Source of the DNA: a virus
Strand: one strand, 5' to 3'
Length of the DNA: 30,264 bases
Virus record (IMG/VR): IMGVR_UViG_3300028189_000043
Span: 1 to 30,264 of that record
Part shown: piece after piece, positions 26,656 through 30,264 of the stretch
Position numbering within the stretch: position 1 is the stretch's first letter
Layout of the letters: each line of letters starts with the position of its first letter
Notes under the pieces: generated by a model
What the model saw: only the letters and a program-made list of their open reading frames with translations
The model's database searches: none
Told to the model about the DNA's origin: nothing
Program-made: the position numbers and the translations under genes

Positions 26656-27807
26656 ATGGCTGAAAATTACCTAACATCAGGTGCGGAAAACGCACTATTT
26701 CGTAGTACAGGCGGCGCGGGCAATGAACCAACGTCTTCAACTGCGGCCGCATTAACCAATTACGGCAACATATCACAACGTACAGCGGCTTATGCTGCCA
26801 AGCAGATGCTTGAGCATGCACAACCGATCCTTGTACTATCTAAATTCGGGCAATCTAAACCGATGCCTAAAAATTCATCCGACACTATCGCATTTCGTAG
26901 ACCTAAACCACTAGGTGTACAGTATGCAGCGGACGGTATCACTCCAAAAAGTCTTGTCGAGGGTACACCTCCAACCGAGCAACAGGTCAAGTACGAAGAC
27001 GTATGGGTTAAATTAAACCAGTATGGCGGTTTAGTTAAAATCACTGACGTTGTTCAGGATCTATCTGAGGATCCAGTTTTAAGTGACGCATCAATGTTAT
27101 GTGGCGAGCAAGCCGCAGAAACCCTTGAGATGCTTACTTGGGGCGTTATCAGAGGTGGATCTAACGTATTTTGGGCGGGTAAGCTCGATTCTAACGGCAA
27201 GCCAACTAAAGCGACTAGTCGCGGCGGAGTAGCGGGCGTAGTCAATTTAGGGCAGATTCGCGCGGTTACACGACAGCTTAAATCGGCTAGAGGTAAACCG
27301 GTTACGTCTATGATGGGCAGTTCAGTTAACTTCGGTACTGAAGCGGTCGAGGGCGGTTATATTGCCTTTTGTCATACAGATTGCGAGAACGATATTCGTG
27401 AATTACCTGGTTTTATCCACCTAGCGGATTACGGATCTCGTAAACCCCTAGCCCCGGAAGAGATCGGTTCTTGCGAGAACGTACGTTTCTTGATGTCTCC
27501 TTTACTACTACCGTTCCCTGATTCAGGAGCTTTAATTTCTGGCGACGCGGCAGGCATGGTCTCTTCTGGTGAGACGACCCCGAAAGCAGATGTTTATCCG
27601 ATCGTTATTATCGCTAAGCATGCGTTTGGTTTAGTACCGTTGAAGGGCGCTAAAGCGATTACACCAACAGTACTTAATCCAGGAACTCCATCGAAATCAG
27701 ACCCTTTAGGTCAGATCGGGTTCGTAGGTTGGAAATCATGGTTCGCGGCAACTATCTTGAATGAGACGTGGATGTCTCGGTTCGAGGTAACTGTAACAGA
27801 ACTATAA
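26656..27807 (+). CDS. Major capsid protein, N4-gp56 family
   Basis: 383 aa. Diagnostic segments in order: RTAAYAAKQMLEHAQPILVL, FGQSKPMPKNSSDTIAFRRP, EGTPPTEQQVKYEDV, LNQYGGLVKITDVVQDLSEDPVLSDA, GEQAAETLEM, the RELPGFIHLADYG stretch and the closing PGTPSKSDPLGQIGFVGWKSW. This matches the N4-gp56-type HK97-fold capsid family. It is flanked by a strong AGGAG and followed by a terminator, as usual for a high-level capsid gene. Codon choice looks slightly richer in C-ending codons than in its neighbours, consistent with heavy expression. Confidence 0.95.
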   Translation: MAENYLTSGAENALFRSTGGAGNEPTSSTAAALTNYGNISQRTAAYAAKQMLEHAQPILVLSKFGQSKPMPKNSSDTIAFRRPKPLGVQYAADGITPKSLVEGTPPTEQQVKYEDVWVKLNQYGGLVKITDVVQDLSEDPVLSDASMLCGEQAAETLEMLTWGVIRGGSNVFWAGKLDSNGKPTKATSRGGVAGVVNLGQIRAVTRQLKSARGKPVTSMMGSSVNFGTEAVEGGYIAFCHTDCENDIRELPGFIHLADYGSRKPLAPEEIGSCENVRFLMSPLLLPFPDSGALISGDAAGMVSSGETTPKADVYPIVIIAKHAFGLVPLKGAKAITPTVLNPGTPSKSDPLGQIGFVGWKSWFAATILNETWMSRFEVTVTEL

Positions 27808-27813
27808 AGGTAT

Positions 27814-27837
27814 GAGGGTCCTCTAACGAGGGCCCTC
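27814..27837 (+). terminator. Intrinsic terminator after the capsid gene
   Basis: A 10-bp stem with one G-U pair (27814-27823 with 27828-27837) and a UAAC tetraloop is followed by TCTTTTAA. It lies just after the capsid stop and would cap the capsid transcript, with partial read-through to the connector genes. Confidence 0.85.
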
Positions 27838-27865
27838 TCTTTTAACTCAGGAAGAGGGAAAGATT

Positions 27866-28156
27866 ATGGCTAGTAAAGCAGTGGCTAAGAAAGATACAGA
27901 GTTCAAGGAAGTAACTAAAAAAGATACGGTAAGAGTGCTTATCCATAAAACGATGGGCGATCAAGGCCAACAGTTCGTACCCGTAGGCGTTAACGGGAAG
28001 CAGTGGCTTATTCGGCGCGGTGAAGAAGTGGACGTACCACCCAGTGTGGCGGAGGCGCTGAAATGCGCGGTTCGGTACGAAGTTGGGTACGACCAGAGGG
28101 ACCATAGCACTCCGATCAGGGAGATGCAGGCATACCCGTTTAGTATAGTCGGATGA
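27866..28156 (+). CDS. Small head-associated protein (96 aa)
   Basis: 96 aa. After a Lys-rich start it reads VRVLIHKTMGDQGQQFVPVG, NGKQWLIRRGEEVDVPPSVAEAL and a final MQAYPFSIVG. I recognise this layout from small proteins encoded right behind N4-gp56-type capsid genes; their role is not established and may be head decoration or completion. A purine-rich GGAAGAGGG precedes the ATG, and the TGA overlaps the next ATG. Confidence 0.72.
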   Translation: MASKAVAKKDTEFKEVTKKDTVRVLIHKTMGDQGQQFVPVGVNGKQWLIRRGEEVDVPPSVAEALKCAVRYEVGYDQRDHSTPIREMQAYPFSIVG

Positions 28157-28791
28157 AACTAGATTCGTTTCATCGGTTTATAGCTCCCGAAGTACGGGGT
28201 TGTCCTACTATCACGATTGACGTAGCAGTAGTAGACGCGATTCGTGATTTCTGCCAGCGGACGGATGCGTGGCGGACTACAGCTGTATTACCTTTGATTG
28301 CGGGGATGTCTAATTACGAGGTCGATATACCTTCGAAGACGGATGTAGTACGCGTGTTAAGCGTAGCGGCAGCGGGGGAATCACTTCAAAATTTAGGTTC
28401 TCATTTACATCATAACCCGTTTAGCCCAGGGTGGGTACATACCCACAGGACATATACATTTAGTAACACCACTGATGACCCTAATACGGTTTATCTTACG
28501 GCGGCACCTGCCGAGCGGGTTACTAATGGCCTGGTAATCGATGTGTCGCTCAAACCACAGTACAACAATTCCAATGTAGACGACGCGTTGTTTGACAGGT
28601 GGTACGAACCCATAGTAATGAAGGCTAAAAATCTATTATTTTTACAACCGGGGACGGCGTGGAGTAACCCAGAGTTAGCAGCGTACTACTTCCAGTTATA
28701 CAATAGATCTACCGCACAAGCACAAACAGAGGCTCGTAAAGAGTACGCATTTAAAGATCCGGCAAACCCGGAGATATCCCCAATATGGTGA
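28153..28791 (+). CDS. Putative head-tail adaptor
   Basis: 212 aa. ATGA overlap with the previous gene. The sequence PTITIDVAVVDAIRDFCQRTDAWR, followed by an L-I-A-G-x-x-x-Y-E-V-D-I-P strand and a repeated beta-rich middle, is typical of phage adaptor proteins that bind under the portal. The C-terminal helix (YYFQLYNRSTAQAQTEARKEY) also fits. Its position after the capsid gene supports a connector role, but the exact family was not confirmed. Confidence 0.7.
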   Translation: MKLDSFHRFIAPEVRGCPTITIDVAVVDAIRDFCQRTDAWRTTAVLPLIAGMSNYEVDIPSKTDVVRVLSVAAAGESLQNLGSHLHHNPFSPGWVHTHRTYTFSNTTDDPNTVYLTAAPAERVTNGLVIDVSLKPQYNNSNVDDALFDRWYEPIVMKAKNLLFLQPGTAWSNPELAAYYFQLYNRSTAQAQTEARKEYAFKDPANPEISPIW

Positions 28792-28795
28792 AAAT

Positions 28796-29497
28796 ATGGC
28801 ATTATCAGTTCAGAATTTAATAGACCGTGCGGGGATCATACTCCACGATACGACTAAAGTACGCTGGCAGGAGACCGAGTTATTAGACTGGTTAAACGAC
28901 GCGCAAAGGGAGATCGTCTTAATTAGGCCAGACTCTAGTGTAACCAGTGAGGCGCTAGACTTAGATCCGGGTACTAAACAGACGCTACCACCCCTAGGCA
29001 TTAGGATATTAGACGTTATACGTAATACGGGCGCCGGGGCAGTACGCGTGATTGATAGGAATGTATTAGACGCGCAACAACCGGATTGGCACGTAACACC
29101 TGTGAGTGAGGTAGTCGAGCACTTCATGTTTGATTTAAGGGACCCGAAACGGTTTTACGTTTACCCCGCGCAACCGGCAACTGGGATGGGGTCTGTAGAG
29201 CTCGTATATTCCTCTTCACCGACAGACGCTACATTAGCGGTAGCAGCCGATTCAGCCGCTATTCCACCTATAGTAGCCGCCGCCGACTCTGGATTAACAC
29301 TCGATGACGTGTACGCGAACGCTATATTAGATTACATTCTGTATAGAGCGTATAGCAAAGATGCGGATTTCGCAGGTAACGCTCAACGCGCGTTGAAGCA
29401 CCACGAGGCTTTCGTAACTTCGTTAGGCCTTAAATTTCAAGTAGACCAGTTAATAGATCCAAACACGCAGGACAATCCAGTTCCCGCACAACAATGA
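28796..29497 (+). CDS. Putative connector/virion protein (DUF6682-like)
   Basis: 233 aa. LIDRAGIILHDTTKVRWQET followed by ELLDWLNDAQREIVLIRPD, then RILDVIRN, a FYVYPAQP strand and a C-terminal helical part (YANAILDYILYRAYSKDADF) match an adaptor-like phage family that follows the capsid gene. The start is weakly marked (GGTG before ATG), and the previous stop is 4 nt away, so coupling is likely. A structural connector role is inferred. Confidence 0.7.
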   Translation: MALSVQNLIDRAGIILHDTTKVRWQETELLDWLNDAQREIVLIRPDSSVTSEALDLDPGTKQTLPPLGIRILDVIRNTGAGAVRVIDRNVLDAQQPDWHVTPVSEVVEHFMFDLRDPKRFYVYPAQPATGMGSVELVYSSSPTDATLAVAADSAAIPPIVAAADSGLTLDDVYANAILDYILYRAYSKDADFAGNAQRALKHHEAFVTSLGLKFQVDQLIDPNTQDNPVPAQQ

Positions 29498-29545
29498 TAA
29501 ATTACTGCATGCCAATGCTGAGAATAACCTCCGGAGGAGTAAAAT

Positions 29546-29929
29546 ATGGCGTATTACGAGACCATCAAGGTGGTCGCAGGGGATACCAAACCTGATTTAG
29601 AGTTTACATTACGCGACGCGCATACGGCCGCGTACGGGAAAACTTTAGACGAGGATGAACCCTCTACCTGGGCCCCGCTGGACTTAACTACTAGTACGGT
29701 CGAGGTAAAATTCCGCGCACTCGGCGGTACATCCATATTAGACACTATGACCTGCGGGTTACTAGACCAGACTAGTAAACCTGGGCAGTGCTTTATGCAG
29801 TGGAACACCGACCCTAAAACGTTGGACGTCGAGGCGGGCACGTACGAGGCAGAGATAACCGTTACCGATTCCAACGGTAGCCAGACGGCAGTAGATAGGT
29901 TCAAGATTAAGGTTAGGTCGTCCTTCTAG
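29546..29929 (+). CDS. Beta-rich virion protein (BppU N-terminal-like)
   Basis: 127 aa. V-A-G-D-T-K-P-D-L-E-F-T-L, then PLDLTTSTVEVKFRA, a GQCFMQWNT segment, AGTYEAEITVTDSNG and a final FKIKVRS resemble the Ig-like N-terminal module of baseplate upper proteins and related virion proteins. All-beta, no Cys pair. The ribosome site GGAGGAG is half of a CCTCCGGAGG palindrome (29528-29537). It ends in TAG, directly abutting the next ATG. Confidence 0.65.
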   Translation: MAYYETIKVVAGDTKPDLEFTLRDAHTAAYGKTLDEDEPSTWAPLDLTTSTVEVKFRALGGTSILDTMTCGLLDQTSKPGQCFMQWNTDPKTLDVEAGTYEAEITVTDSNGSQTAVDRFKIKVRSSF

Positions 29930-30264
29930 ATGTTAATTCGCGCGACAGTAGCGTACACCCCTTTAGAGATAGAGTCAGGGGAATATACTAAGCTAGAAGC
30001 TCAGTTAGGGACGTATACGGTCCTGGAAGCAGAGGCTACGTATCGTAGGCTAGAAGTAGCTGGGTTATTCGCGAATTGGAACTCCCTAAACCAGCGCCCT
30101 CACATCGACATAGCTCTTGGGGACTTAGTAGGAGTACATACCCGTAAATCGGTATTCGATGTACTGAATGTGGTAGACCAACCCATTGGCTTTTATAGGA
30201 CGTGGGGGCAGGACAGCGGATCTAATTTACCATTTACAGATGTAACGTGGTTCGCGCTAGCTTC
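29930..30264 (+). CDS. Virion protein, 3' end outside window
   Basis: The frame opens at ATG 29930, immediately after the TAG of the gene before it, and stays open to the window end (111 codons). It begins MLIRATVAYTPLEIESGEYT with a repeated Y-T-x-L-E-A pattern, then HIDIALGDLVGVHTRKSVFD and VVDQPIGFYRTWGQDSG. It is likely a structural protein by position; the family is not recognised because the C-terminus is missing. No strong ribosome box, so probably coupled. Confidence 0.65.
   Translation, partial: MLIRATVAYTPLEIESGEYTKLEAQLGTYTVLEAEATYRRLEVAGLFANWNSLNQRPHIDIALGDLVGVHTRKSVFDVLNVVDQPIGFYRTWGQDSGSNLPFTDVTWFALA

Noticed and set aside
1-30264. tRNA, rRNA, insertion sequence or integrase genes
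   Set aside because: No cloverleaf, transposase or integrase pattern was recognised by eye; no attachment site can be argued from this window.

Overview
This window is most of the genome of a tailed double-stranded DNA bacteriophage. It is not a bacterial chromosome: no housekeeping, rRNA or tRNA gene is visible. The structural block (large terminase of the P22/Sf6 style, ~680-aa portal, scaffold, N4-gp56-family major capsid protein, adaptor-like proteins) points to a podovirus-like phage, probably of a Gram-negative host. The host is inferred only from strong AGGAGG-type ribosome sites and the families involved. The standard genetic code is used. Both window ends cut through open genes.

Layout: everything from 19.9 kb down to 1 is on the minus strand (early, regulatory and replication genes). 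Everything from 20.18 kb to the end is on the plus strand (lysis, packaging, head and connector genes). The two blocks diverge from a ~260-bp control region (19919-20179). Genes are packed with ATGA and TAATG overlaps, so translational coupling is the rule. I place several genes of 24-59 codons by that coupling and their ribosome sites.

Minus block, in order of transcription: SSB with its own terminator; a small membrane protein; a chain of short unknown genes (19.08-17.5 kb) ending in a terminator; a 112-aa unknown protein, a five-unit hairpin-repeat array and a family A DNA polymerase; a 646-bp gene-free region holding a 427-bp nested dyad; a cluster of tiny regulators (three ribbon-helix-helix-like proteins, one HTH-like protein and short membrane peptides); a MoxR-type AAA+ ATPase with a VWA/metallopeptidase partner; a dNTP-pyrophosphohydrolase-like protein; ATP-dependent DNA ligase; a primase-polymerase/SF3-helicase fusion; a Cas4/AddB-like nuclease; a SNF2 helicase; a VRR-NUC-type nuclease; a small GST/SspA-like protein; an AP2-like mini-protein; and small unknown genes.

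Plus block: M15-type endolysin, two unknown proteins, putative small terminase, large terminase (TTG start), portal, a small head-associated protein, scaffold, major capsid protein with a terminator behind it, three connector or virion proteins, a beta-rich virion protein and a cut-off virion gene.

The replication set is nearly complete: PrimPol-helicase, PolA, SSB, ligase and several nucleases. Most of the unexplained signal lies between genes: the dyad at 14.54-14.96 kb, two unrelated arrays that share a 20-bp period and a hairpin design, a nonamer (ACAGCCCCA) that always points along transcription, a promoter-like box repeated upstream of two minus transcripts, and a duplicated 5' leader in front of the ligase and VWA genes.
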